Source of the DNA: Bicyclus anynana
Taxonomy: Eukaryota; Arthropoda; Insecta; Lepidoptera; Nymphalidae
Assembly: GCF_947172395.1 (NCBI RefSeq)
Contig: NC_069086.1
Location: 4,744,501 to 4,808,500 of the forward strand
Length of the DNA stretch: 64,000 bases
Direction: 5' to 3'
Position numbers and translations under genes: made by a program. Within the stretch, counting starts at the first letter, position 1. Each line of letters begins with the position of its first letter. Below the pieces are notes generated by a model, which saw only the letters and a list, made by a program, of their open reading frames with translations, was not told where the DNA came from and did not search any database. Positions 12,264 to 24,298 of this stretch are shown one piece after another.

Positions 12264-12985
12264 AGCTGGACTGGTGGTAGACATCGGTCGTGGGTGATTA
12301 CCAGCCTATCATAGTTGTATAGCCAAACGATTTTACGATACGATTTTATCGCGTAGAAATTGTCTGAGGTATGGTTTAAAAAAACTTTATACAATATACG
12401 AGTACCTAACTAACTACTCTTCTTTCAATTAAGTCCGCTACCATGGGTGAAATTGCAGTGTAGGGCTGACTTTTCATTGTATAAAAAAAACACGTAGTGA
12501 ACATATCTTTGTGGAAGACCGAAAATAAATTTACGTTCACAAATGAGTTTAAAATAAGCGTTGATATGCACTCTGAGTCTCCACTCGAATTAATATTTTC
12601 TGCGTAAACATCGGTTTATGCGTAATTTGCAATGTGTAAACAAATTGTGCTGTTCTCGAAATAAATATCAGAGTACGAAGGAGCATGCGGGTGGTGACAG
12701 AAATAACAACAGCTTTGAACACACTTTGAGAAGGAATAAAGGAGAGAGAAAGAAAGGAAGTTTATAGAAATAATTAGAAAGATAAGGACCAAGGACTAAA
12801 TATAAAGAAATGAAGAATCAATATTAAAAAAATAAATATTAAAAAAGAAAAAATATTAGTGTTATCATTTTGCACGCCGAACACCTAATAATACAGACGA
12901 TTAACCGAATTCCTGGCCGAATAACCGAACTCGCTAAACAAATCGGCCACCCCGAGCCGAGTAAATTTGTACTGACTGTTTATTA
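12264..12985. other. No gene recognised
   Basis: Contains an A/G-rich low-complexity stretch at 12720-12855. No exon or classifiable repeat. Confidence 0.45.
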
Positions 12986-13110
12986 TAACATGTCTAATAT
13001 TATAAAAAGATTTGATTGTTGCCTTGTTTGTTTGTTTGTTTGTTTGTATTGAAGCTAAAACGACTGGACCTAATTGAAACAATATGTCACTAATGGAAAG
13101 TTAAATTATC
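12986..13110 (+). repeat. Helitron-like 5' fragment with (tttg)n
   Basis: Reads ctaatattataaaaagattt, a (gttt)n microsatellite at 13023-13047 and a gctaaaacgactggacctaa-type segment, matching the 5' part of Lep1-type Helitrons such as 41083-41270. Confidence 0.65.
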
Positions 13111-14347
13111 AGGGTGTAATATTGTATCCCTGTATTTAAATTTTAAAACCGAATGTGTTTTCGCCTGTTTTTACTACACAAATCATAAAGTTAACATCAC
13201 AAATAATTATAGTTTCCACTTTATATTCATACTTCTGAGATCTAACGGCATTGTTGACAGTGTATCCCTAAGGGTGAGCCCGTGTTATAATACGTACTTG
13301 TAACGAACCAGGATGCTTTCAGATATTAAAGTTTCCTCAGGCACTATCTGACAGTTTTACGTACTCTCGAGGTGTTAACACTAGGGATAAGGCTTCTATG
13401 GTTACTGTTGAGAATTTCATGACAGAAGTACCTACATGACTTTTTTGTTGGGCAAAATTGAAGCTTGAAATTCGGATATTTCTTTATTAAGATTATAACA
13501 CTTTTCACCTTCACCATCTTTTGATCAGCACTGTCAGCACTGCTAATCACATGATATGATTAGCAGTGCTGATGCAAATATGTGCATTACCACAGAAAAC
13601 ATATGTGCAAGGCATTACTTAAAGAAACATTATTATTCTTATAGTGTAATATTGTATGTATTTCTGTCAAATGTTATCGCCGCGTTGCAACGATTTGCGG
13701 TACATCTCTTGTTGTGTAATACTTTATGGGTTACTTAGGATAGGGGCTTGAGTGGAAAAGGGGAGTGTTGAATATCTGTCAAAGGCGCCTTTAACCTTAC
13801 ACACAACGTTCACAAGTGCGTGACTTCACTCAAGGTCATTCTCTGCCATTCTAGTCTTATTTTGGTTACAGTTTGATTTGTTAATTAAGTTGTCCTGACA
13901 AATGTTGTGAATCATAACCTTAGTTCGACATTCGTTTTCTTATTTTTGTAATCATTTTTGAGTCTGCTAAAACAATAAATTCTCAATAATAGCATTGCTT
14001 ATATAGGTGTTTTAATCATTTTATAAGCACATATAAACTCCAATATAGACAAAATATCTTAATGTATTGAGCTTATAAAGTCTTCATAAATATAACAAAT
14101 TGTACGTGAATATCGCTCGTACCCAGTCGCGGCTTGCGCCTAGCTTTAACGGCTTTATCGCAGCGAGGCCGGATTAACTTGACGTTTCAACTTGATATAT
14201 AGGAGTATTTAATATGTCGCTGACGAATTTTTAGCACTAGATATTTTGATATGAAGTTTGATTTACGCCCCAGCGTTATATTTTGTCAGGGTTTATTTAT
14301 TATTCTTACGCATAAATCCATCTACAATGTTTTTAAACATATACAAT
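13111..14347. other. Unassigned, with one hairpin and one dispersed repeat
   Basis: A 15-base perfect inverted repeat lies at 13535-13571. The stretch 13743-13880 (aaaaggggagtgttgaatat, tcaaaggcgcctttaacc, cattctctgcca) resembles 54290-54420 and is probably an unclassified transposable element. Nothing else recognised. Confidence 0.45.
13535..13571. repeat. Short perfect hairpin
   Basis: cagcactgctaatca and tgattagcagtgctg, 15-base arms with a seven-base spacer. Confidence 0.85.
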
Positions 14348-14545
14348 ACTAGTGGACGCCCGCGACTTCGTCCACGTGGATTTCGCAGCGCAATGCAAAA
14401 TAAGCTCTCAATAGGAAAAAATCCCCTGATTTTCAAACATTCTTCACAAGTGCTCCGCTTCTATTGGTCTTAGCGTGATAATATAGCCTATAGCCTTCCT
14501 CGATAAATAGACTATCTAACACTGAAAGAATCTTTTAAATCGTCG
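14348..14545 (-). mobile_element. Helitron-like (Lep1-type), minus
   Basis: Begins actagtggacgcccgcgac and carries the catagccttcctcgataaat-like internal segment (shared with 23733-23933); the expected 5' end is replaced after ttttaaatcg. Confidence 0.75.
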
Positions 14546-15639
14546 TGTTTTAAAAACGCTGTCGTGTGAACTATATACTTGGGAATGCATTTGTTTTATT
14601 ATTCAATTTGTGATGAAAATACCAAAAAGTTTATATTTATTTCACGTCGATCGTGATGAAAGTACCAAGAACTTCATCATTAATTAATGTACTTTTAATA
14701 AAACCTCTTCATCGCAAACTCATTAGAAGAAAAAGCGGCCAGTGCTAAATGATATAATATTATAAGCATGTAGGTAATAAAGATCGACATGTCTCAGTGG
14801 GAGGCGGCGTCAGCACCGGTAATGAGGCACTATACATGGTTACGACGTATAAAGAAAAGCACCTGCTGAGTTTTTCGCGCTTTTAGTGAAATAATTGGCC
14901 GGGCGGAGGATGTGAATTATAATCAAACACTTTTTTAATTAGCCACACATGACTTATTTGGGATGTAATGTACGTACGATTAATTTATGTAAATAAAGTA
15001 TACCATAAATAAAATCATGGTAAGCGTTAAATATGCAATTAAGTTTCAGTAGTTAATCTATGTGCACAATCAATAATGCTGTGTTTCGTTTTGAAGAAGT
15101 GGCTGATGGGATCTTAACATATCTAATTAAAAAAAACTTTGGAGTGCTAATCACGGTATGCGGTGGTTTTCTAATCCACTGAATCTCAAGGTGTGTTGTC
15201 TGCTTCTTCCTATTACTTATATAAAGAAAAAGATAGTGTGTAAATCTTTTATTACAAAAATAGGTATGTTTCCTTCAAATTCAGAAGTGACCTTTGCAGG
15301 TGGAAATCACCGTCAATTAGTATTATTAAATATCCCGTGAAAAAATACATTAGTCTTACACCAAATCTTATTAATAGAATTTCGAGAAAATTGCGGACTC
15401 AAAACTCACATAATCCATACCGAAGAGTCGAATAGAAAACTGTCTTTTTTAAGTCAGTTAATAAAGAAAACGTTTTACGTTCCCTATAAGTAGAAGTTAA
15501 TTACGTGTATACAAAGTTGCTTCAACTGCCGTCAAAATTACAACGCTCCTTTTCTGCTTCAAAGTAATCGAGGAATATGTAATTGCCGACACGAACTTCT
15601 GACACGGGCGTGCTTCTAACGTTTACACTCGGCACTAGG
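14546..15639. other. No gene recognised
   Basis: AT-rich; no exon or recognisable repeat. A short segment tgtcgtgtgaactatatact at 14562 recurs near 61092 and marks an unclassified interspersed repeat. Confidence 0.45.
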
Positions 15640-17990
15640 ACTGCGTGTGGCGAAGCGGGCTGAGTGTTTGTTACGCTACTTCTGGAATAGGTGCAAATTA
15701 CTACGCTTGCTTTGTAAACGAGCGCTACATTTTACACGTAAACTTAGCAATTTCAACATTTACTCGCCTTGAGGTGTCTTCAAACACTAGGATTCATTTT
15801 CATATAATTACAATATTCTCGTGCGTGTGGCAAGCTCGTGTCTTTATTATGCTACTTCTGGAATAGGTGCAAATTACTACGCTTGCTTTGTAAACGAGCG
15901 CTACATTTTACATGTAAACTTAGCAATTTCAATATTTACTATCCTTACGGTGTCTTGAAACACTAGAATTAATTTTCATACAATGGGGATGATGACTAGG
16001 TTTGAATATATTGATTTTTATGATACATTCGGGTAAATAGGGTCAATGTTAACTAATTTATACATAAAAAGCAAAGATTATCTGGATATTTGCAAAATAA
16101 ATGAGATTATAAAATTTCAAAATCTATTAAAAATATTTTATCGTAATTAGATGAAAATTCATACAGTTTTAGCTTCCTTACATTAAATGTGACATTTTTT
16201 AATATATGAACTATAAGCATAAACGCACAAATAACAAAGATATTAGTAATTTTGTTTGAACGCGCATACAAATCTAACGATCACTACATTGCCTATGACG
16301 TCATTATTTCAAGCCATTGTGTATGGGGCGTTTTTCAGGGATCCGCGGCAGCGCCGCAAATCTGACTCTTTAAATCCCTGTAGCTTCGAAAGTAATGATC
16401 GCAGATACCCTGTTCCTTTTACAAAATTGCTTTACTATTAGTATACTTTTAATTTATATACAATTTAAAAAACTGTCATCATCCCTATTACATCGTGCCT
16501 GTGAACAGGGTAAGCTTGTGTGTTTGTAATACTACTTCTGAAATAGAGAGTACGTTTTCTTAAAAAAACACCTCTATAGTTAACACGTAAACTTAGCAAC
16601 GTCAACATTTACTCAGGTAATGCGTCTTGATCTTGAAACACTGGATTAATTTTCTTGCGATTTTCATAATATGTGTGCGTGTGGGACACTCATGTGTGTA
16701 TTACGGTCCTTCTGAAATAGGTGCTAAATACTACGCTTGCTTTGTAAACGAGCGCTACATTTTACATATAAACTTAGCAATTTCAACATTTACTCGCCTT
16801 GAGGTGTCTTGAAACACTAGGATTCATTTTCATATAATTACAATATTCTCGTGCGTGTGGCAAGCTCGTGTCTTTATTATGCTACTTCTGAAATAAGTGC
16901 AAATTAGTACGTATGCTTTGTAAACGAGCGCTAAATTTTACACGTAAACTTAGTAATTTCAACATTTACTCGCCTTGAGGTGTCTTGAAACACTAGGATT
17001 CATTTTCATATAATTACAATATACTCGTGCATGTGGCAAGCTCATGTGTTTATTACGTTACTTCTGAAATAGGTGCTAAATACTACGCTTGCTTTGTAAA
17101 CGAGCGCTACATTTTACATGTAAACTTAGCAATTTCAACATTTACTCGCCTTGAGGTGTCTTGAAACACTAGGATTCATTTTCATATAATTACAATATTG
17201 TCGTGCGTGTGGCAAGTTCGTGTCTTTATTATGCTACTTCTGAAATAAGTACGTATGCTTTGTAAACGAGCGCTAAATTGTACACGTAAACTTAGCAATT
17301 TCAATTTTTACTAGCCTTGCGGTGTCTTGAAACACTAGAATTAATTTTCATACAATTACATCGTGCCTGTGGACAGGGTAAGCTTGTGTTTGTAATACTA
17401 CTTCTGAAATAGAGAGTACGTTTACTTAAAAAACAGCTCTATAGTTTACACTTAAACTTAGCATTGTCAACATTTACTCAGGTAATGCGTCTTGGTCTTG
17501 AAACACTGGATTAATTTTCTTGCGATTTTCATAATATGTGTGCGTGTGGGACACTCATGTGTGTATTACGGTCCTTCTGAAATAGGTGCTAAATACTACG
17601 CTTGCTTTGTAAACGAGCGCTACATTTTACATGTAAACTTAGCAATTTCAACATTTATTCGCCTTGAGGTGTCTTCAAACACTAGGATTCATTTTCATAT
17701 AATTACAATATTCTCGTGCGTGTGGCAAGCTCGTGTCTTTATTATGCTACTTCTGAAATAAGTGCAAATTAGTACGTATGCTTTGTAAACGAGCTCTAAC
17801 TTATACACGTAAACTTAGCAATTTTAATATTTACTAGCTTTGAGTAGGATTCGTTTTCATAGAATTATATCGTACATACTTGTAGCTAGCTTGTGTGGTT
17901 GTAATACTACTTCTGAAATAGAAAGTACGCATGCCTACAAAGAGATTTTTATTTTATACGTAAACTTACCAACTCAATATTTGCTTTTAT
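15640..17990 (+). repeat. Satellite array, about 175-bp monomers with A-B-C higher-order pattern
   Basis: About eleven monomers each carry some form of gcgtgtggcaagctcgtg, ctacttctgaaatag, taaacgagcgctac, cgtaaacttagcaa and gaaacactaggattcat. Approximate monomer starts are 15640, 15821, 16487, 16672, 16850, 17025, 17203, 17363, 17541, 17717 and 17869. Three subtypes alternate: A with ggtgctaaatactacgc, B with gcaaattagtacgtatg, and C with agagagtacgttt. The order is A-B-C-A-B-A-B-C-A-B-C, with one C absent and the last C diverged. A 502-bp transposon interrupts the second monomer. Short frames inside it repeat with the monomers and are not genes. Confidence 0.92.
15985..16486 (+). mobile_element. 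502-bp nonautonomous TIR transposon, copy 1
   Basis: Termini ggggatgatgactagg and ctgtcatcatccct form an inverted repeat of about 11 bases. It sits inside a satellite monomer at acaat|tacatcg, so its edges can be placed by comparison with the uninterrupted monomer at 17345; an AT target duplication is possible. A related copy, inverted, is at 29749-30240. It has no transposase. Confidence 0.85.
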
Positions 17991-18118
17991 TAATTTCATG
18001 ATTAATTTACTTAGTTTTTGTTTTTTTTTCGAAAAACCTTAATGCTTCATACCCAAGTACAGAATCCGTCGAACATCGTGACTGTTTAGCAATATTGTAC
18101 TATTGTACATAGCTTTTA

Positions 18119-18436
18119 GAGCCGTGATAGCCCAGTGGATATGCCCTCTGCCTCCGATTCCGGAGGGTGTGGGTTCAAATCCGGACCGGGGCATGCACCT
18201 CCAACTTTTAAGTTGTGTGCATTATAAGAAATTAAATGTCACGTGTCTCAATCGGTGAAGGAAAACATCGTGAGGAAACCTGCATACCAGAGAATTATCT
18301 TAATTCTCTGCATGTGTGAAGTTTGCCAATTCGCATTGGGCCAGCGTGGTGGACTATTGGACTATACTAACCCCTCTCATTCTGAGAGGAGACTCGAGCT
18401 CAGCAGTGAGCCGAATATGGGTTGATGACGACGACA
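18119..18436 (+). mobile_element. SINE family A, full length, plus
   Basis: Complete copy: A-box-like gatagcccagtggata, B-box-like gggttcaaatccgg, a 3' body shared with all family-A copies and the gggttgatgacgacgac tail. About 315 bp, one of the best references for the family here, with 22590-22902 and 61150-61452. Confidence 0.92.
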
Positions 18437-19963
18437 TAGCTTTTATGTTCGATACTATAAAGTAATTTATACTAAAATAATATTATTTTAGATAAGACAT
18501 TTTCAAACAGTATAAAAGCGTCGTTAGCTGTTACATGAATAATGATTTAGCACCGCCACGCGCCGTTGATCGATCCGAACACTTTCTACTACTAAACGGT
18601 TTTACGTTAATTTTCATTTGGGAGCCTTATCCCTATTTAATACTTCCATTAAGGAAAATATTAATCTTAATAACCTCGATTATGTTTATCGTCATACTTG
18701 TAAGTTACTCACACCTTCATTTAACTTTTAATTAAACTTAAAAGCTTGGTTTCTTTTACTTTTAATTTGTTTTCAAAGTCCAAAAAAATAATAGTTATTA
18801 CAATATTTTTTTGTAATTTATAACATAAATTCTGTTGTGTACATAGCTCTATGGTTCAAGTTCTGACCAAAGAAAACTTTATTTATTATTTACGTTATAT
18901 CAAACAATTTTTTTGTGATGAAAGTTTTGCACAGTTTTGTTCTAGATACGTGGTCCCGATCACGATAAATAAACTGTTACCGACAATAAGTCGAGTACGA
19001 GTAGTAAATAGTGTAATTCGAAGTGGAAGTAATTATTACAACAGTAAAATACGAGTAAATCAAAGCAATTAGTCAAATAAAGCTAAAAACTCATTACTCC
19101 ATTGTATATCGCGAGATTGATCACTCAAATATACGAGCGATTTGATAAATATTTTTACATATTTCCGACTTTATGTCCGTCTATTATTGTCAATGGCTGT
19201 CGTATAAATAACATGTAATTTTTTGTTTTGTGTTCATTGTGGGCGATGAACCTCTGTGACATCGATAATTTTTATATAAAAACATATCGTTACGGATTTT
19301 ATCGCCATTCTTATGTTTTCCGTTATCTTTTATAGTTACCTATTTACGTTAAATCATAGTTATAAGTTATAATTGGCTCGTAAATTTAATTAATTCAGTA
19401 GTTTGTTATTAATTGACTTAGCAATTTATATGTGCTGCCAACCTGTGTAGGATAAACGAAGTAGCTTTAGACACCGTATACTGAGATTTAAGCTTAATTT
19501 CTTTTAGTGGGCCACTACATTGTATCCCTGATATTTTAATGGCATGCGCTCCAATCATACCTGAAGGAAAGCAACGATGAGAATCGAACGCGCTTGCCAA
19601 GAAGATGCCTTACTGAAGTATTCACTCTTACCTTAAAGGTGTTTAGATTGTAGGCCACCTGCAATCTAAACACCTTAAGGGATTGTGAAAAACTGAATTT
19701 CACCGACGTCCATCACCGACATAGTTCAATGAGCCGCTATTAAAATAATAGTATCTTATCCATCGTCAAAGAGCAGCTAATGTTCCGCCCAGCCGCGAAA
19801 TAGAGGGCGCATTGACGAAGCATGTTATCGATATTCGATAAAAGGTAATGTAATGGATGGCCGATGAGAAACGAGCTCTCCCAAAATTGACAACCTACGC
19901 CGAACTAGTTTGTTAAGGGCGTAACCGTATGAAAAACAACATTAAGGAAAATATTATAGCTGG
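18437..19963. other. No gene recognised; one hairpin
   Basis: AT-rich. A near-perfect hairpin with arms of about 20 bases lies at 19631-19680. No exon supported. Confidence 0.45.
19631..19680. repeat. Short hairpin
   Basis: ccttaaaggtgtttagattg and caatctaaacaccttaagg, about 20-base arms with one gap and an 11-base spacer. Confidence 0.85.
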
Positions 19964-20494
19964 AGAGCCAGCGACCGCCAGACCTTCGTCAGTTTATAAA
20001 AGCTGAAAGTTTGTCAGCTCATGCTCCTACCATAGGTAAGTACAGTAGTCAACTATGGAGTTTGAACTGGTTACTTTGGTAGGTAGCAGCTTTCAGTCCA
20101 GACCCTTAGTAACCTAGGTATAAAGTGTATTTTTTTTATATTTTCATCGGCATAATATGAGTAATGATATCCCCATTCGCCAGATACTTGACTTCATGGC
20201 AACTCTTCGCTAGAGACTCTTAAAGTTTCTTCTTGAATAGTGTTTTCCGAAGGCATGCCGCGAATCTAAGTGACTGGAGACTAGGAATATAATTTTTAAA
20301 ATTATGCTGAGGAAAATATAAAAAAATACACTTTATACCTAGACAGTTAAGGTTCTGGATCCTTGAATACTTCTATCTCCCTAATTAACCACGGCCCGAA
20401 CTTCATAATTGACTACCGCACTTACGGTAGGAGCATGAGCTGAAAAAATTTCAGCTCTTATAAAATCGCAAAGGTCTGGCGATCGCTGGCTCTT
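19964..20494. mobile_element. Foldback MITE with long inverted arms (about 530 bp)
   Basis: The left end gagccagcgaccgccagacc pairs with the right end ggtctggcgatcgctggctc. Complementarity continues, with gaps, through the agctcatgctcctaccat / acggtaggagcatgagct segments and tataaagtgtattttttt / aaaaaatacactttatac. Arms are about 170 bases around a 190-base centre. No coding capacity. Confidence 0.8.
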
Positions 20495-21084
20495 GGTCTA
20501 TTAGCCTACCCATATTAATATGCCTTCAAGATCTTCTACCTATGTATGATACATAGCAAGTTAAAATTAAAGATTTTGGAAATCTCAATTTAATGGTTTA
20601 GCTGGAGGGAAGACTTTTGTGTTAGAACTGTCCTTTGAGATAGAAGGAAATATCCTAGTATAGAGATAGTATCATCTTCTTCTTCTTTATTTTAACGGCT
20701 TTTGACTATACCAAGACAGAAAAATTTACTTTGCCAATGTCCCGTTAAATCGGATATATCCTCTAAAGCTGTGAAAAAACTAAAAATGATGATATTTTGA
20801 TATTTGATCGATCTTAAAAACGATACCTGAGTGTTGAGTGAATCATAAAGATTGAGTCTGCAATAAAATTTTCATTTTGAAAAACCTTGCTATTTGAACT
20901 ATTTCTTTTATAATATCCGACCCTTGCATGAGTCATGAAAAACGAAACCTTAAAAAAATTTACGTTGTTTTGTAACGCCTTATTATTGAAATGATTTATT
21001 AATGACTCGTAGATCGAATACTAACTACGAGTCATCATCTTAATCACTAATCACACTAATGTCACAGTACATATTTATTTACTG
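20495..21084. other. No gene recognised
   Basis: AT-rich. The palindrome gactcgtag ... ctacgagtc at about 21003-21033 is short. Nothing else seen. Confidence 0.45.
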
Positions 21085-21275
21085 TGCTAATATTATATAG
21101 GCGAAAGTTTGTGTGTAAGTGTAAGTGTGTATATTTTGTTCCTTCTTTGTGCTGCGGCTATTAAAGCGATATGGCTGAAATTTGGAATGGAAATAGATTT
21201 TATTCTCTTTTCTATCTCGGAAAAATCTATGGTTACGGATATGTGAAAAACTGAAGTTCACGCGGACGAAGTGTA
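21085..21275 (+). mobile_element. Helitron-like (Lep1-type), 3'-truncated, plus
   Basis: 5' end tgctaatattatataggcg; internal gctgaaatttggaatgga; 3' end stops at cacgcggacgaagtg, losing the second half of the terminal hairpin and CTAGT. Confidence 0.85.
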
Positions 21276-21728
21276 GTAAATCATATTTAATTAAAATAAT
21301 TTTAATAAAACACATTCCAATATTTTCATTGCCTGCGGTTTAATATAATACAAGTATACAAACATTCCTTTGTGTGTCACGTTCGTGGATAATATTGAAA
21401 TACGACGCAACCGTTCGCTTTTACGTAAAAATTGCATTAGCTCGCATTTTGCCGTGCATTGACACGCAGTGCCCCGGGGCTCGGCACGAATATAATGCGT
21501 TGTCAAAGGTTATATGATATTCTCTCGTAAGGTTCTTTCACAACACACGATATCTTGGGATACGATAAGACTTGAGACTTGAACAAAAAATTGTGCAATT
21601 GCTGAAGCAAAAGCTTATAGCCAACTTTTGGAGAAATGACACTTTTATGGACTGGACTGGAATGCCGTGGCTAGCACTATATAGACGGACGATATGAGTC
21701 ACAGGAGCCGCTAATTACCAGTGGTGTA

Positions 21729-21928
21729 ATAAAATAAATATACTTAAACATTACACACATCACTACTTAGCCCCAAAGTAAGTATATAGCCTGTGTATAA
21801 ATATATCCAGACACTGGAAAACACCTATGCTCATCACACGAATATTTACCAGATGTGGAAATCGAACCCTCGCCTGTGGAAGTGGTTTTGCAGGAAGCAG
21901 GGTCACTATGCGCCATCCGGGTGTCAAT
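21729..21928 (-). repeat. SINE family D, minus
   Basis: The minus strand begins ttgacacccggatggcgca (an A-box-like region), then ggttcgatttccacatctgg (B box) and gtgatgagcataggtgtt, followed by a tail with ctttggggctaagtagtga. This is a tRNA-derived lepidopteran SINE layout. Only one copy is in the window. Confidence 0.6.
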
Positions 21929-22589
21929 ATGTTTGGGTAAGGCCAGTTTTGCAATATAAACAACGGTCACTAGCTGATATGATGACGATGATGACTATAA
22001 TCGTATCTATAATAAATATTGATTTCACAGCCATCTAACTAAAGCAGGAAATAGTTGCAATGGAATACTTCAGGTTTTTGTTAAAACCAATATCATTCCG
22101 TTGTGCATAGACATTTGTGTGTACGATTTGTCGTATAGTGTAAATACTACCATGCGCTTTTTCAACCCGTCACCACTGAGGGCTTCATTACGCTTGAAAT
22201 GAAATATCTCCAAGCATTATTTACGCTGCGACCCGCATGGATTTAAAATGCTTTTATTTTGCACTAAAAGTTCAATAACAGAATTAACTTCGGTATGTAC
22301 CTATACGCATTTTACGAAAAATATGTCTTTATCTGGCTGATCATTATTGACTTAGTACAACTTCTAACTACTGGAGCTAGCTGCATCATGACATCTAGCT
22401 TTCCTTTGCACTGAGATTTTTTTAATTCAACCCAAAGTAGTGATATAGAGGAAAGGGTACAGCAGGTAGGAATATGAGCAAAATCAGACAATTTTTTTTT
22501 ATCTGTAACTGTTTTAATTTATAATTTTATTATAAACTGAATAATATGCTACATATTTCGAAATGTTAGATGTTTCATAATAATCAGTT
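21929..22589. other. No gene recognised
   Basis: AT-rich with a ttttttttt run near 22492. No exon or classifiable repeat. Confidence 0.45.
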
Positions 22590-22902
22590 CATCATCATTA
22601 TCAACCCATATGCGGCTCACTGCTGAGCTCGAGTCTCCTCTCAGGATGAGAGGGGTTAGGCCAATAGTCCACCACGCTGGCCCAATGCGGATTGGCAGAC
22701 TTCACACACGCAGAGAATTAAGATAATTCTCTGGTATGCAGGTTTCCTCACCATGTTTACCTTCACCGATTGAGACATGTGATATTTAATTTCTTAAAAT
22801 GCACACAACTGAAAAGTTGGAGGTGCATGCCCCGGACCGGATTCGAACATACACCCTCCGGAATCGGAGGCAGAGGTCATATCCACTGGGCTATCACGGC
22901 TC
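22590..22902 (-). mobile_element. SINE family A, full length, minus
   Basis: Complete reverse copy from the atcatcattatcaaccc tail to the tgagccgtgatagcccagtg head; the B box on the minus strand is gttcgaatccgg with one change (gtatgttcgaatccgg). Confidence 0.92.
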
Positions 22903-23209
22903 AGTTACCAGTTATTAACATTTAATTTCCAAATAAACACGATCAAATTAATCAGGGTTTATTGTATAAAGGTGGGATTTAACCAATTTAAATTAATGTA
23001 CCAGTGTTTTGTAGTACAGATCGATCGTTCCCGACAACAAAGCATAGCGTCAGGTCATTATTCATGTAAGCCTGGTAACGATGCTTTTAAACAGTTACAA
23101 ATTTAGCAACAAACGTGCTTTGTTAAACAGCACTAAGTATGAAATAGGAACTTCACTTTCCACAAAATACCAGATTGCTTTTTTTTTGCTTTGCAAACAA
23201 ATACGGTTA

Positions 23210-23371
23210 TAAACCCATATTCGCTCACTGCTGAGCTCGATTCTCCTCTCAGAATGAGAGGGGTTAGGGCTTAGTCCACCACGCTGGCCCAATGGGGATT
23301 GGCAGATTTTACACACGCAGATAATTAAGAACGACAAGAAGTTTGAGACACGTGATATTTAATTTCTTAAA
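23210..23371 (-). repeat. SINE family A, 3' half, minus
   Basis: Reverse copy of the tail and 3' body, with an internal deletion between taattatctgcg and tgagacacgtga; the tRNA-like head is missing. Confidence 0.82.
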
Positions 23372-23732
23372 CAAACACACTACCATATTATTATCTATAG
23401 GTTCGATCGCGCGTCAGTTCTTGAAAGTCAGTGCATTTTTGCACTGGGATCGAACGATATTCACTGGCAGATATATTGTACTCACTATACTATGTAGATA
23501 TAGTGTTAATCAATTAGTCAGTTCGTCGTGCAATAATAATAACTGTTGATATTCCAATTTTTTGACAAAGATATTTTATACTAGAGATAGGGCACTAGCT
23601 CATCAAAACTAAGGCGGTTAAGATGTGCATAATTGTCCTTAAGTCGCTTATTAAACAACTTTATACACATAATACCTAAATATTGTCTTCAATGTCGAGT
23701 TGTTGGTTTAGGAAGTGTAAAAACTATACATA
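23372..23732. other. No gene recognised
   Basis: AT-rich. No exon or repeat recognised. Confidence 0.45.
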
Positions 23733-23933
23733 TATTAATAAATATTATAAAGCTGAAGAGTTTGTTTGTTTGTTTGATTGAACGCGCTAATCTCAGGAAC
23801 TACTGGTCCAGTTTGAAAAATTCTTTCAGTGTTAGATAGACCATTTATCGAGGAAGGCTATAGGCTTTATATTATCCCCGTATTCCTATGGGAACGGGAA
23901 CCATGCGAGTGAAACCGCGCGGCGTCAGCTAGT
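23733..23933 (+). mobile_element. Helitron-like (Lep1-type), complete, plus
   Basis: 5' ataaatattataaagctgaa, a (gttt)n tract, ttgaaaaattctttcagtgt, ggaaggctataggctttat, and a 3' end with cgcgcggcgtcagctagt. About 200 bp. Confidence 0.87.
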
Positions 23934-23939
23934 ATATTA

Positions 23940-24056
23940 ATAAATATATAATGTGAGTAAACACGAAATTGTGCATGTGTGCGCTCAGTGGAGTCGCTAA
24001 ATTCAGATCACTTTTTACGGTAATTTTGTAGGACGTAACATATCTATAGTATAAAA
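23940..24056 (-). repeat. Dispersed repeat R, copy 1
   Basis: Shares acacgaaattgtgcatgtgt, gctcagtggagtcgctaaat and acggtaattttgta with 49100-49240, and in the opposite orientation with 56765-56880 and 58600-58735. About 120 bp; class unknown. Confidence 0.65.
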
Positions 24057-24110
24057 TAATATATTATTTTACATGTCCATAATTTGGTAAAAGCTGAAAA
24101 GGAAAAACAA

Positions 24111-24298
24111 TTTTTTTTTTTCAAAAAGAATATTTGCCATATTTTTTTATAATATGCCCAATATTCTCATTCCCCCTCCAATTAGTCGGGAAATACTGTG
24201 CTAGGAGTGGGTACGACAATAGACCAACGGGGTGAGGATTGAACCACCACCCCTCGGTGATGAATCCAACAGCTCTTACCATTGAGCTATTGAGGCTT
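24111..24298 (-). mobile_element. SINE family C, complete, minus
   Basis: The minus strand starts gcctcaatagctcaatggta (A box), has ggtggttcaatcctcacc (B box), then gtcgtacccactcctagcac and gggaatgagaatattgggca, ending in poly(A). The head is tRNA-like but not a functional tRNA because the acceptor stem does not close. A second copy is at 53222-53356. Confidence 0.8.

Noticed and set aside
16256..16441. Similar peptides at 16256-16441 and (minus) 29793-30020 with FRDPRQRRKSD
   Set aside because: Both lie inside copies of the same nonautonomous transposon; no transposase motif, and the frame is short and not kept in length.
16627..17761. Several similar short frames (for example with YYACFVNERYILHVNLAIS) suggesting a peptide gene family
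   Set aside because: They recur because the satellite monomers recur; frames break in other monomers and there is no start, stop or splice consistency.
15640..17990. CRISPR-like array
   Set aside because: Monomers are about 175 bp, diverged along their whole length with no unique spacers; eukaryotic satellite.
24236..24298. tRNA-like sequence on the minus strand (gctcaatggtaagag, ggttcaatcc)
   Set aside because: It is the head of a SINE: no closing acceptor stem, continues into a SINE body with poly(A), and has a second copy at 53222.
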